A DNA stretch of 64,000 bases from Trichostrongylus colubriformis (taxonomy: Eukaryota > Nematoda > Chromadorea > Rhabditida > Trichostrongylidae). This document shows, one piece after another, positions 25,286-38,062 of this stretch (positions are counted from its first letter, which is position 1; every line of letters begins with the position of its first letter). A program made the position numbers and the translations under genes. The stretch covers positions 18,787,743 to 18,851,742 of the forward strand of contig OZ022256.1 in assembly GCA_963978905.1 (NCBI GenBank), in the 5' to 3' direction. A model generated the notes under the pieces. That model saw only the letters and a list, made by a program, of their open reading frames with translations, was not told where the DNA came from and did not search any database.

Positions 25286-28200
25286 ATACCTGAGTGGATT
25301 CTGAAGATGGCTGAGAATGAGCGCCGATATGAAAATGCGAAGCGTAAGGCTGAAGTGGAACTGGAGCGATGCCGTTCCCACATTCGTCGAGAGTTTGAGC
25401 ACCGACGGTGAGTTTATGTTCCATGTAAGCATTGTTTGGTTCTCATCACATAACTTTTCAGGAAGCAAGCAGAAGAGACGTATAACGCTGAAATCGAGTC
25501 GATGCGTCACAAGCTTGACAGGCGCTTGAAAGATCTTGAACAAGCACAAACGGATATGGCTGTCACGAAATTTCGACGTCTCTCTATGGTGAGTTTGGGA
25601 CACTGCGTGACTGTGAGATAGCCCGTATCACTGGAGTTCACACGAAATTTACCGCTCATGCCAATGCTACCTTTTAGGACCAGTCAATTCGATCACGGGA
25701 AGAACGCGAGAAGAAGATGCGTGAGGTGAACGAAAGCAGCAAGCAAGTTTTCAACAACGAAAGAAAGCGTTTTTCTGTCGGGTGAGTTGAAAAATTTAGT
25801 TGAAGAGGCTTCATGGATGAAATGAATCCAACTTATATCACCAGTGGCAGCACTCGTAATCGTTACCGATTCGGAAATATTGTGTTCACTGCTATGCCAT
25901 GAGTACTCGTTAATTAACGAATAAAATAAAATAAATAAAAAAACGAAAACAAAAACAAACATACAGCAACATAACAGAAAAAGCACAAAGAGCAACAGAG
26001 CATAGGACATCCGTTATGGCTAGGAGGAAGGTTCGCGCATTTAAGTCTTTGGAAATATTAATTCTTCCGCAGACGGCTTCTGTGCAAGCTAAGCTGTGCT
26101 TGGAAGCATTTATTCATCATTATAGAGGTGATCAGTGGTAGTATATGTACACATATGTATAGTAAGTTACATCTCTGGACGTGCTTCTTAGCATGAGCGA
26201 GGTTACGCCAAACATGTGTTGGATACAATGTGTAGCCTGCCAACATTTTCGATTCAAACGGACTCGAAATTCGCAACGACCGCAGGACACTTTACAAAAG
26301 TGAAGGAATACGGGTATGAAACGATTCCTCATAGAAGGACGTTCACCGTTGGGAGGGAAATGCGTCGTGAGGTACACCGCGATGCGTGCGTATTGATGGC
26401 GCACTTTGAAAACAGGATCACATCTCACACAATGGTGGTACGCCGTTATCACCAGTAGACATGTGAGGGTGTGTACACTTATGATAGATTTCCGCTTTTC
26501 GACGTCGTACTTGCGGCGAAGTCAGCACAACTTGCCGCGGTCAGTTGGAATTCCGCTCAGGACGCAAGGGTCTGATAACATGAATGTCGTTGAAGAAATA
26601 GATGTTTATCTAATCATTATCTATAAAACAATGTCCTTTGTGCCCTAAAAAGTCAAAATAGTGACATAAAAAGTAAAAGAAACGATAGAATTACATGATA
26701 ACAATCCTAATTAAGAAATAATTTGGGCATTAAACCTTAAAGAGAGTGTTGCAATGTACGCAGTCGCACGTGAAGAAATCCGTTCGACGCGCGCGCTGCG
26801 CGAAAATTTGTCGTAAGTGTACACACTCGACATTTGATGGTTGGCATTAACCATCAAATAAAAAGTGGTCTTGCTCTTGGGCGGATACGGTGTAATGGCT
26901 AATGGTGCGCACTACATTTTCGTGACAACATTAAGTCCAAAACCCACATCAATGCCCAACCAAGCCAACCAAGCCTTCCACTACTCTACGGTGGGAGAAT
27001 TGACATCAGACTTGTTGCGAGAATGAGAGCTGTGATTTGCATATCGGCTGGCTCCTACAAGTCATTGTGTGTATAGCCAACCCATGTTCACGTCACCACG
27101 AATCTGCATGAGAATATAAAAGATCGTTCCATTCCAACAATCCTTGACACCCTTCAGCCTGGTGCATCATCCAAACATTCATTACGAGAGCCACGAAATA
27201 GACAGTTAAAACGGAAGTGGGCGGATGAAAGTTGAATGGCTCCACGAAACAATATGGAGCGGAAATGGTGCATTTTATGTGAAGGATGATGGGTCCCATT
27301 ACCAGTACCCTACATCTGGCAGCTACGACTGCCAATTTCACGACGTCATGTGGACAGACGGAGGCTGAAAAAATCATAAAAACTCTGAAAAATCATATTT
27401 GTTCTGAAATAAGCAACATAGTGTAAGCAATATGACGTTGCATGTCATATTCACGTGAAAAATGACGAATGAAGGGCAATAAGCACAAGTTTCAACGAAA
27501 GGGCAAAATTGGTCACAAAACAACGAGGGTAAAAGAATTGAACATGAAAAGTAAGACCTGTGAAGAGTGTTATCTCACCCAGGATATGTTGCAAAATTTT
27601 TAGTACTTTCTTCTGTAACCACCCATCAGCGAGCCTTTAACTACAAGAGCACAGTACGAGGCCACACGGGGTGAATGGGTTAGTGGAAAGCTCCTCATAT
27701 GGCGTGAATTTGCACCATCGCTCCGGAAGCTCTGTGGGTTTCGGTGGGTATACTACCCGCTGTTCCGTCCATGTGGAATAACCGAAAGGGCTCCAGCGTG
27801 AGACGCTGCTCTGCAACACCATGGCCTTTGAAGGTTTGCTTTTCGTTTGATTGTCACACGATGTCTAAGCGTTGACGTCGGCTTCCTTCTTGTCCTCCTT
27901 GGAATTCTGGGGACGGTCACACATGGGCTTAATTTTATAACGTACTTCAGGACTTTATCGCCTCGAAATTCGCGTTGTCCTATGAGTTCCTAGCAAGGGC
28001 AAGTGTATTTTAATAGGCGAGATCTCTCACTGATACTGCACGGAATCCATTTCATATTCGCGACCTTACAAATAAGCACTGTGACCATCGTCATCCGAAT
28101 TTCCTGATACTTGTCTTGATGGTCAGGTAATGTCAATGTGACCGGGCAAAATCAGGTCATAAGACCGTAAAAAGTCACCCATTCAATCACTTGGCGCCAT

Positions 28201-29493
28201 CCATCCGAAACAACTCACTACCTCGCATTTTGATGTGCTCGGAGAAGTGATAAATTGAACGTCAACTCGACCGGTACCGTACACCTTTGAGATATTACAA
28301 CAGCTAAATCTCCCTAAAGGCACCGTGAGCAGGCTAGGGGAGGAAGTTCATTTGAAAACACTATTCTCGGTAAAGGGCACAGTTGAGCCCAGAAAAGATA
28401 ATGTGTTGCGAATTCATTGTCGCATTTGAAAACGCGGCTTTGGGGCGCTATTGCGATCCCAGCGCCTGTGGTGAACTAGCGAAACAACAAACAGTAGCAA
28501 ACAAGTGAAACAATGAAAGGGAGAAAGAGCTGAGATAAACGAAATAATTCGTTTGTGATAGAAAATATCTAGTGAATTCACATTTGACGGCATAGCAAGG
28601 GGTGTGTTGCAAGTGTTCCGTTTCTAGAGGTCGGCACCGAACTGGGTCACCGCCCTTCGCGTATTGTCCGAATGGTGGCGTGTCCTGCCGTCTGGGCTCT
28701 CCCAGATTTGCCTAAGCCTTTTTAGGGGAGAAGCTTTGGCAGCGTGTTTTTACCTGTCTATACCTGATTGCAATCCGCCGCGCAACCTGACCTGACCTCA
28801 CCAGTCGGAACACTTGCACTCCACCCCATAGCAAGGCGTCTTGTGACTGCAGAGCGACGAACGGGTACCGTCGGCTAGAAATGCTCCCTCCCGGTGTCTT
28901 TATATGCGTGATTTGAGTTTCTTATCAGCCGTGATTTAGACTAAACGTGCCATATAACAAGTACTGTACAGCTTTCATCGCAATCTCTATGGTTATTAAA
29001 ACATTCTTCACAGTGATGTTTCCCTTTTGTTAGTTATATAAAGCATATGTTGTTCCTATAGTAGAATATGGTTCAGAGATAAGATGCTCCTACCCTAAGA
29101 AATTCGAGGCAAATCACTTTTAAAAACAAAACGGAGGTCGGTATATACGGAAAGCAGCACAGTGCTCGCATGACGTAGCTACGATCGCTTATAATTCAGA
29201 AGGGACTATTGAGAAATATTCACGAGTTGATTGTGTGATAGTCAATTCGAAAAAAGCGGATATTGTTCCCCATATCGCTGATAGTATTATGTTTGCATGA
29301 TCACAATGTTCTGCTCACATGAATTGAATAGCAACGTTTCAGTGCCGAGCAGCTGATTGAACAGAAGCAGAATGAGCATCGAGAATTGATGCGAAAAATT
29401 GCAATACAGGAAGCCAAAGCTCTCGAACGACTCGATGAGATTGTTGCCACAATCAATGACGATAGCCCACCAGTCAGATCAACATCCAGATAG
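25286..29493 (+). CDS. charged coiled-coil protein, last four exons (5' end not identified)
   Basis: Exons 25286-25407, 25462-25588, 25678-25781 and 29343-29493 have TTTCAG or TTTTAG acceptors and GTGAGT donors and join in one frame to TAG (167 codons). The product is almost entirely Glu/Lys/Arg/Gln helix (EVELERCRSHIRREFEHRRK, LIEQKQNEHRELMRKIAIQE), consistent with a long coiled coil, and ends in a short Ser/Pro tail. RRLS and KRFS look like basic-directed kinase sites. Introns are 54, 89 and 3,561 bases. The first exon opens in phase 0 with IPEWILKM, so earlier exons are expected; none upstream is convincing. The family is not recognised; a filament, scaffold or kinase-tail protein is possible. 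No AATAAA lies close after the stop. Confidence 0.72.
25782..29342 (+). other. 3.6-kb last intron of the coiled-coil gene
   Basis: Holds no convincing exon. It contains a MITE fragment (26506-26575), a stretch shared with 19597-19705 (around 26955-27075), and an inverted-repeat element around 28600-28825 whose ends share CGGAACACTTGCA. Confidence 0.5.
26506..26575 (-). repeat. MITE family M1, fragment
   Basis: Only the block with AACTTGCCGCGGTCAGTTGG and ATTCCGCTCAGGACGCAAG remains, matching 14590-14640. It is in the large intron of the coiled-coil gene. Confidence 0.55.
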
Positions 29494-32400
29494 AAACTGG
29501 ATGGTCGCTATGACGCGATCTCATAAGCAGTTCAGGTGTTGCCATTCAATGAAGTAGTGACCATGGTCATTGCTCCAAGTTGTTTCCACCACTTGCTTGG
29601 GACTCTTATGTTCTCTACTTCATGTATAATCACCCTTATTTCTGTTCTGGTTCTGTACATCTGATGCGGATCATAATCATGGCGCTCTCGTCATTTTCGT
29701 AGTAGGTGTTGTGAGGCTGCCCTCATGCGTAGCAACTCGAATGCCAGTCGCGATTGCCGCAGCGCTCTAGCCGCGCTGCCTCGCGAACAATACGTTCTGT
29801 TCACTGGCGAAGGTATACTCTAGCACGCCCATGGATTGATCCTGGGGCTCTTTTCTCGGTTGTGGCAATCGCGATGACGTGGTTGATATGAATGCAATTT
29901 GAGGGATCAAACAAGAATTGTACGGCGCAACACAACATCGGCTCCATTCGCAACACACTCGTTTTGATCGTAAATTTCGCCCATCAGTTATAATACAAGG
30001 TTTTTATTTCTGTCAATTTTCAATTTCTTTCATCGCTTTTCATCGAAATTGTTATTTATTGAATATCTAGAGGTTACATTCGCAATCACATTACATAATG
30101 CGAAGTGTATGCATAACAACACGCGTTGCGGCATTTTCGCATATCAGCGCATTGTATATTTTGTTCGGGACCCACTCAACGATGAGCTTGCTATTTCTAC
30201 GGCTTCACAAATGTATCTGATATGTCTGATGAAAAGGTGCCGTTTTGAGTGCCGGTCTTAATTTATGTTCTTGTCCTAGTCTCCTTGTTTTTTACACCCA
30301 AATACTTCCGATCTTAAGTATTTTATATCTGTCATGGCCTTTCTCACTCGTTCAACATCAATGCACATCGACAGTATTCTAACGCTGTTCTATAATATTA
30401 TTTTCTACCTGTTGTATGCTGTATATAGATCAGTCATGTCAGTGAATGTACTGTACTGTATTCATAATAATTTTTTCACGCTAAAAGGAACGTCGACAAT
30501 GTCTGCTGCAATACAGAATGTACAGAAGGTGCCAAGGAACCACAACTTTCCTTACTCCTTTTTGGACGCTAAATTAATCAACTTTTGTCGGAGAACTTTG
30601 AATTCCGAATTCGGGGACACTACACAGGATCATTACCTTCCGTAAAAGTTCTCTGCACGAACAAGAGCCGGAGTTGCGCCAAACAAACATGTTGCGTATT
30701 CACTGTCGGCAAACTAGGGGGGTTCCATTGCTTTGGAACACAACCCTATAGAAGCTTACCTCCCGTCGGTAGTCGAGCAACATCATGTTGGGCTTGACTA
30801 TTCTGCTTCTAAGCACCTAAAGGCTGCACTGGGAGAAGCTGAACGTAGCATTATCATGAATGCAGATCATGCCAGCGTTCTTCCAGGTAAACCCGTGTGA
30901 CACTTCCAGGGATTCGCTCACGGGAGAACTACCAGTTGTTGAGATGGAGGTGTATTTGTGGATTTTTTTCTCTAGTTATTTGATAGTGGAAATATATTGA
31001 ATGCTCAGTAGTCACCAGTCACTAGTCTCTGGTGGACGACATCAGAGGCGTCGCTCTCGGACCAGCAATGGGTATACGCACGAAATAGAGGAACTCTTTG
31101 AAACCAGCGAAATTAGAAAGCTCTTCCCGATACCTAACAGTTCAGCTTCACATCCGCCATGGAGGAAATCCAGCCTACCACAAAATTCTGATTGCAATAG
31201 ATGCGTTGAAGTGCTCCTTAAAGTTGGCGCTAAATCGTGTGTAATCGTAACCGTAACCGTATGTAATCGTGCGTATGCGATGGTGCATTGTGGCAATAGC
31301 GATTCGCGTCGCGGACTGTGATTGCAGGTGAGGAGTCAAAAAGAGCACCATTGTATCGAATTCTTCTAAGAGGAGCCAGTATGCGGAAGACGCACTGTGT
31401 ACGGAAAATTTTGTTGCTTCTAACGGTCATCTGCGTTCGCAAGTAAAGGGAGATGCACCGTTACCTCAGGTCGTTGCTCTCATACAAACAAGAGAAATGG
31501 GTGATAAAAATGAGTTTGAGGTACCTGGCAATAAGCAGGATAACCGACAACTCTTTGCGGAGGAAGATAATTGGGGAACTATCAATGATGCAACAGGACG
31601 TTACACCCACTCACTCGTACCACTACCATCCCTTCTAGCTCCGCTGAGCAATGAGGAAGTTTAAGCGGACGTGGCCTGGTTGATCTGATTATCGCGAGGT
31701 GTCACTTTGTAAAAGAACAAATAACTTTTTGGGCTTATCAATATGATTAAATTGCAGTGGAAGTTGGAATTTTCTGGTTAGTGGAAGGACTAACCGCGCG
31801 GTAGCCGACTTGTCGCGACGCGGGGTGGCTCTACGGGGCAAACGGTGTGGCACACAAGGATTAGTGTGGAGACGCCTGCGTCGTGTGCCAAGAATGACTA
31901 CGAGGAGGTTGCGCTCGATGCTCAGCCTGCCACGGGATGAGAAGCAGTCCTCCCCTGGATGCCCCAGATTTACGACTCCCGGTGAGCCTAGAGGACACCT
32001 TGTCCTCTAGGCTCACCGGCTGCGCCTTGTCTACGCGTTAGATGTCCACGTATCCCGTTTGACCCTGAACTACAATAGGACCTGCGCGATTACCTATACA
32101 CTCTTTGTTGTTACACTGAACAACTAACGTATCAATAACGGTTACTATACATGTGTGACATAATGTTTGACACCCACATTGCATATATGCGCCAAATACA
32201 CTGAGGTTACATACTCGTACACCACACAAACAGAAGGTACTAAACTACATTTGTGCCTACTCCACAAGTGAGAGAGAACGCCTAAACTGAAAAACTTACG
32301 AAATCAGTCCTCTCCTCATGCCGGTAGGGATCAGAACATTCCGGGATACGAAGACTTCTGCGCGATAGGACCTCAGTGTATGAACTTTATTGCCTTTGGA

Positions 32401-32701
32401 ACAAGGCGGAATTGATAACAACCGCGTGTAGGATCGGAACTAGAGCACAACGGAAATAAGAAAGTCGTGCACAGTCACGACAGGACTCCTGCAGTTGGTA
32501 ATTAATGAACAAAAAAACAAGAATGCTAGTCCCTTCGCAAATTTCATGAATTCTTGTTTTATAGCATAGGATGTGTGGAAACAGAGTTCACAGAGAGTCA
32601 AATGTAAGCAATCGTTCATGATTGGTTTATGTATTAAGACACAACATTAATTACACTTTAGCTTAATGATAAATATGTTTCTTATTTGTCTCGTCAGTCG
32701 T
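29494..32701. other. no gene seen; 3' flank of the coiled-coil gene
   Basis: Frames of 70-106 codons (30049, 30334, 31001) have no codon or splice support. It contains the 43-bp hairpin at 31977-32019 in a GC-richer patch. Confidence 0.4.
31977..32019. repeat. perfect 43-bp hairpin
   Basis: CCGGTGAGCCTAGAGGA pairs exactly with TCCTCTAGGCTCACCGG around a 7-base loop. The flanks are GC-rich. No terminator function is implied in a nematode. Confidence 0.65.
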
Positions 32702-32790
32702 TTAAACGTCTTTCTCTTTCCCCAACGCCTGCACAGCAACCCAATCACTGACAATCGCCGATTTGTATATATTCACTTTACATTCTCTTC
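32702..32790 (-). pseudogene. decayed copy of the NWGA terminal exon
   Basis: After a GCTTCAG acceptor the frame reads RECKVNIYKSAIVSDWVAVQ then ALGKEKDV and TAA. The terminal exon at 47560-47654 has SNWGAVQALAKKKGV at the same place. Two codons are missing and the invariant N and G of SNWGA are changed, but no stop has arisen. About 100 bases of 3' flank are also clearly homologous to the flank of the intact copy. Confidence 0.6.
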
Positions 32791-32959
32791 CTGAAGCAAA
32801 AAAATTTGAAAACAAAGTATATTTTCATATTTCGAAAATACAATAGAATAACAACACCACTCAAACGCAACGAAATTTGAAAAAGAAAGGCAAGCAATCT
32901 TTGTAGTAGTTCTTTCATAAAACATATCTGCTTTCGAATACCTCCATTAAACAAATTAG

Positions 32960-35710
32960 CAAATTACCTTCCCTGGGAAGTGGGTCTTTGGATGCAGGGG
33001 CAACCTTGCTGCATCACTGAGGGGCGTCATCCTGGCACTACACCCATTGAACCTAAGCTACCACATACAGTCAACTCAGGACTTGGATAGCGTGCGCATA
33101 GTGGTGGTGCAACAGTTGGCAGCCAAATATTGCCCCTCTCGCTGAAGGATCTTGAGCCATTCGTTAGAAAGGCTACATGGCGCGATTCCAGGTGGCGGAT
33201 CGGGGCTAAAGTGCGGATCAAAAGTCGTCCGTGCACTTGCGTGGACGCAAGTAGATTCACAAGATGGATTGCGGATGCCCTGCATTTGGCAAGGCTGCAA
33301 ACGTTTGGAAAGTGCGTAGAAGGTGGTCCGGGGTTGCCTCTCATGAATAAGCCTCAACTCTGCTCCGGGATAAGCTAACTACCCGGCATAACCAGCTCAC
33401 ACGACAAAGCCTAGCAAGCTAGCCGTGGGTCTTCACTTTGCCGAATACAGAAACTTGGATGAGCCTCATTCCTCTGTATCTGAGCGCAGCATCAGCACAG
33501 CATGGTTGGCAAGAATTCTTGGAAGAGGCTGCTAGAATCTACAGCATCAACAGGCTGTCAAGGTGAAACGGACTTTTGAACGCACGAACTCTTGCAAAGT
33601 ATCGAAGTTCTGATGATGCAATTCAAGAAGATCAGATATGACGTCGCCGAAGTGACTGCTACACCTCGTTCACGAGAATGGAGAAGAATTGTTCTTTGGA
33701 ACATACAGCAGCAGAGGCGCTGGTGGAGTGAGTGTTCTGTCAACACGCACTAGGCCATGAGATCGATTCGCACGAAAATTCGACGATCCAAATCAGACAT
33801 TTGCGATTGAGATGGCGCGGTTCACTCCCCGCATCTAGCCTTTTAGCAGCTTACGCACCAACGTCAAGCTACTACGAAGACGAAGCATTTTGTGAAGACG
33901 TTCTGAGGGAGACCATACTTGTCCAAGGTCGTCGATGGCATGCGCAATATTGAAATCGGCCAAAGTATTACCTGCTTCCCTCTTGCCTTCTCATGTGCGA
34001 TGGACGTGTGAAAGGAGTCTTCCAGTGGACAACTCCATAACGATATCGGTCATATTTTCCTCAATAGAAGGTTTTACTTGACCGATGTTGCTATCGAAGA
34101 TGAAGCCGCAAGAGTCACCAGCTTGGACCACTTCCCTTCTCTAGCAGGTATGAGAGAATTCCATAACACGACGAGATAACCTGCTCGTTGAAATCTCCGC
34201 GATAATGTGAGAGGGAGCAGAGAGTCAGAAAGTCACCATGAGGCTTTCTCTTCGTAAGCTATCGAGCTGATTCGCCGACGTAGAGCTGCGCGAGCCGCAG
34301 GTGATTACCAACTATCGTGCGAGTTTGTGAAGCAATGCAGAGAAGCGATAAAGGAAGATATCAGGGGCGAAGAGCGATAGTGCAAAAAGCTGAATGGTGA
34401 TATGTGATCACTGAATATCACTAACATCACTGAACAGTGAAAGAGGCGGAAGCAGCAGAGGACAAGAAAAGCATCCGCAATACTCGCCCGAATTTTGCTA
34501 GTTAGGAACAAAATGACCTGTCTACGACGCCCGAACGGTACAGTCACTTATTCTCGAGGTGAGACGGAGGTTTTCTACGACTCGTACTCTAATCACTTCG
34601 ATAGCACTGTCACCTGCTCTGGAGCAATCTGAAGCAGAAAGGATATATCGTCCTCCAGTCATTCTTTGCAAAGCCCGACACACCATCCCGCAGCTGAAGA
34701 ATGGTACAGGACCCGGCTCCGACAGGATCAGACGGCACCTCTGAAAGACCTACTGGCACCCATGGTCAAAAATTTAGCTCCCACATCACAAGCAACATTC
34801 GGAATGCAAGGTACCGACCCCGTAAAACACCAGGAGTACTTTGCTGCTGTACAAGTTTGAAGAAGCGCACGACATTGGCAATTATCGTACAATCTGTCTG
34901 TTATCTGTAAACTAGCTTTTCACTCGATATATGATTAGCAGAGCATTAGATGAAGGACAGCTATGTGAGTAAGGTCAACGGCTGGTACCTACAACATCTC
35001 CATTTCGCTGGCGACATCGTAGTCATAACACCAACAATACAGCAAGCAGAGCGAATTTTGACTTTAAGGAGGAGCGAACATCGTTGAACATGCTTCAACT
35101 ATGCGTACCTGGGTCGTGAAGTTAATATGATGAGCGACTAAACACCAGAACAGGAAGCAATCGGTTCTGGAGCTCTCAGAACCCTCGACGAGTAGTGAAC
35201 AAGGCGAGGATCATCGGACCCCGCACTCATTTCTTCGATTGCTCTGTTCTTTCTGCCCTTACGTATGCTTCATAGACTTGGACTGCGTAAGTAGGAAGAG
35301 CGTGCGGTTACCGACATCGGAAGCACCATTAAGAGAACGACGCTCGGAGTATTACGATATGCGCAAGTACAAAGAAAAAATCGGAGTTTCTAGTTGCGTC
35401 AGTTAACGAAGATCGAGAGCCTGCCTTTGTCAAGGAATCAAAGCGTGCATCATGCGATGCCGCGATGACCGTTGGTTCAGAGCGGTTGCCAACTGAATTC
35501 TAGGAAAACGAGGCGAACATTTAGGCTCCCGCCGGGCCGATGGTCAAATTTTTGTACGAAAGGTCTTGGCGCTGTGCCGCAAGAAGCTGTGTGTCCTTGG
35601 AGCGAGAAAAGCTTACTGGACAAATGTGGCTCACGACAGTGACGAATGAAGACGTTACTGATGCCCGCAATTGTCGCATATACTTAATGAAATGCAACTA
35701 TTCAGGATGC
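32960..35710 (+). mobile_element. decayed RTE-type LINE
   Basis: Recognisable pieces in order: a 5' leader-like segment (33000-33520); endonuclease fragment EIDSHENSTIQI and LLAAYAPTSSYYEDEAF (33760-33900); RRRAARAAGDYQLSCEFVKQ (34270-34330); a GTGPGSDRI segment (34700); HDIGNYRTICLLSV (34883-34924); LHFAGDIVVITPTIQQAERI (34998-35060); YLGREVNMMSD (35105-35140); and a C-terminal piece ending near 35690. Frames shift many times and most of the RT palm is deleted. The catalytic FADD reads FAGD (35004-35015). The identification rests on remembered features of nematode RTE proteins. Confidence 0.72.
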
Positions 35711-36018
35711 TTTATCTGCAACATTTTGAAGGAGATCGTTGAGGTATACTACCTATCACAGCACGATAGAAAGTCTGTTTCGGGTCCGACCAGAAACAGT
35801 TTTGAGCTTTCAAAAGAGCCTCGGATAGGGGCTCAGGCGTTTCGATACAGTTTCGATGATTAATTGAATACTGATTGGACACTCTCCCCTGGTCAGACAC
35901 CAGAGTGTAGCCGGCGCTCTCATATACCATGTGAACTTGTTCACACCCTTTCTGGTAGCTGAAGCGATATTTCTGTGTGGCCACTATCAAAGAAGAAGGA
36001 TAAAAATACATGACCCAC

Positions 36019-36100
36019 TTTTGCATCATAGCCTGAGCCGCTCCCCAGTTGCTAACAACTTCGTTCACGGTCTCGTTGTCATCAGCTGCTCGGAATCCTC
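36019..36100 (-). repeat. NWGA module B9 (AADD class)
   Basis: 82 nt, acceptor CTTGAAG, donor GTGGGT. It reads GFRAADDNETVNEVVSNWG then AAQAMMQ. It is the last intact module before the RTE remnant. Confidence 0.72.
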
Positions 36101-36154
36101 CTTCAAGTAACGTATGCAAAAGAGTATAGAAATCAAACATTTCACCGGACTCAC

Positions 36155-36202
36155 TTGGAGGTGGCTTGGGTTGCGGTGGAGGACGTGATGCTGCCGGCCT
36201 TG
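36155..36202 (-). CDS. proline-rich linker exon B8 (second class)
   Basis: 48 nt, acceptor TTTATAG, donor GTGAGT. It reads RPAASRPPPQPKPPP. Confidence 0.7.
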
Positions 36203-37031
36203 CTATAAATTTCGGAAATAAAACCATCAAAGGGATTCATAGATGCGAAAAGAATGAAAATAGTAGCAAAACCGTCCAATATGCAGTGAGCGAACAGTAT
36301 CTCAAATGAACTGTGCGTACTAGAGAAAGGCGCAGTTCGTGTGCTGCCTAGATACTGTAAAAAAAATGATGGAGATGAGCAGTGTCCAAGCTGGAGCCGA
36401 TACGCTTGAAGTAAACGAGCCTATAATGAGCGAGGCCTGCAAACTTATCGCGCTCACAAAAGAAAATCGTAATACGCTCTACAGACCGGGAATGAAGTGT
36501 AGGTCACTAGCAACTAAAGCTGCAAGAGATAGATTGAATTGGACGCAGATTGTTTATGGGAACTGGGCCTGCAGCAAAGCGGCCGGAATCAAAAATAAAA
36601 AGGAATTGCACCAATGTGAGGAAGTAAGGAAGCTAGGAAGATACTGCCTATATAAGAGACGAATGCAACTATTGTACCACAGCAAAAGGTGGACTTTTGT
36701 ATAGGGCTCAGAATGGTTGATTATATCACTGCGAAAGGTACAAAGGTGAACTGCTATCTATGGTATATCGACCGAATTAATCGATTTCGGGCAGTTAACG
36801 AAGGCGCAATCATAACACCATGCGGGATAGCGCGAACTAGCGCAACATAATTGATAGGAAGTATGAATGAGCCCATATTATATTGATGCGTGAGATAGTG
36901 TGCACTTCCTCCAGTGGCACGACAACATGTAAAAAGAAAATGCTGTTCTTTGCTCGAATCATGTTCAAGACGCTCAAGTACCACCTTTGGTACGTAGTTG
37001 ACAGAGTATATCAGAATAATAAGAAACATAC

Positions 37032-37087
37032 CTGGCACTGCAGGAGCAGGTGGTGGTCCTGGTGAAGACCTTGGTGGAGGTGGTTTC
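37032..37087 (-). CDS. proline-rich linker exon B7 (first class)
   Basis: 56 nt, acceptor ACATCCAG, donor GTATGT. It reads KPPPPRSSPGPPPAPAVP. It is shorter than its paralogues by whole codons. Confidence 0.7.
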
Positions 37088-38062
37088 CTGGATGTTTTCA
37101 GATAATTGTATCGAATTATTTAGTGGAAAATTTTTGACCAAGAAGGTAACCACTCCACTTTGAGGCGCTGATGGTGAGAAAACCATCGTGCTCCCAACAA
37201 TGTACACGTGACCGTCACTAACCGCGCCATAAGATTCCCATATTCCTTATGCAACAGATGACTGACAGATGTACCTTATTATCTGATGTATCTCAGCTTT
37301 TTAGATTTTACGTGCTGCCGCCCATGAGGAGGGATCCGTGTACGGTCTTATATGTAGGTAATTGAGGTCAAAGATCAAGCCCTGGTCAACTCAGGGCTAG
37401 GATCTTACCCTTGATTTTGATATGAGAAAAGTTTATGTGGCTGTTACGGTGTTTATTTGGCGAACATGGACGCAAGAATCAAAATGAAATTTTAGTGAAC
37501 GACAGAAATGCAGAAATAACAAACATTAAGTCATATGGATGGTTTCATAAGGCGTAATAGATAACTGATGAATAAATAATAATGAATAAATAAATAGATG
37601 TAAGGCGTAATGAGTTGGGTTGGGTGATTTCGGCGCGAAATTTCAAACAGGCATAGGGATGACATAGTGATGTGCGCGGCACCCATGATTTTTATCCTGC
37701 GCCAGAAAAGCGGATGAAGTCAAAATATGAGTGGTGGAGCGCAGGACTGGAATGCTGTTGAGATCCTCCATGAGGCCGACAGTCCTCAGTCTGCCGAATA
37801 GTGTCCAAGGAGCTGAGGATGGTCAAGAGGATGTGTCTAGGCACCCCTCTTCTTACAGAAGTCCAGGATCGAGTTTAAGCCTACAGCTACGATGTGCTAT
37901 GCCACCGACGTGAGCAATAACTGCCAAACGATCTTAATGCACCCATTCAAATCAAAAAATAAATCTCATGCGTGTTTGAATGGAATGACCCATTACTTCC
38001 TATAGAAATGTTGTCACCCTACTTCGCAAGTACCACGTCCAGTTTCATCTAGCACAGAAAAA

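Noticed and set aside
25073..25603. 176-codon minus-strand frame
   Set aside because: Antisense to two well-supported plus-strand coiled-coil exons with good splice sites.
35712..36230. 172-codon minus-strand open frame
   Set aside because: It is two real exons (36155-36202 and 36019-36100) read through their introns; splice signals and the paralogues show that the flanks are not coding.
36339..36704. 121-codon plus-strand frame reading NRNTLYRPGMKCRSLATKAA
   Set aside because: Lies in an intron of the NWGA array on the opposite strand; no recognised homology, splice context or duplicate. Possibly a decayed element.
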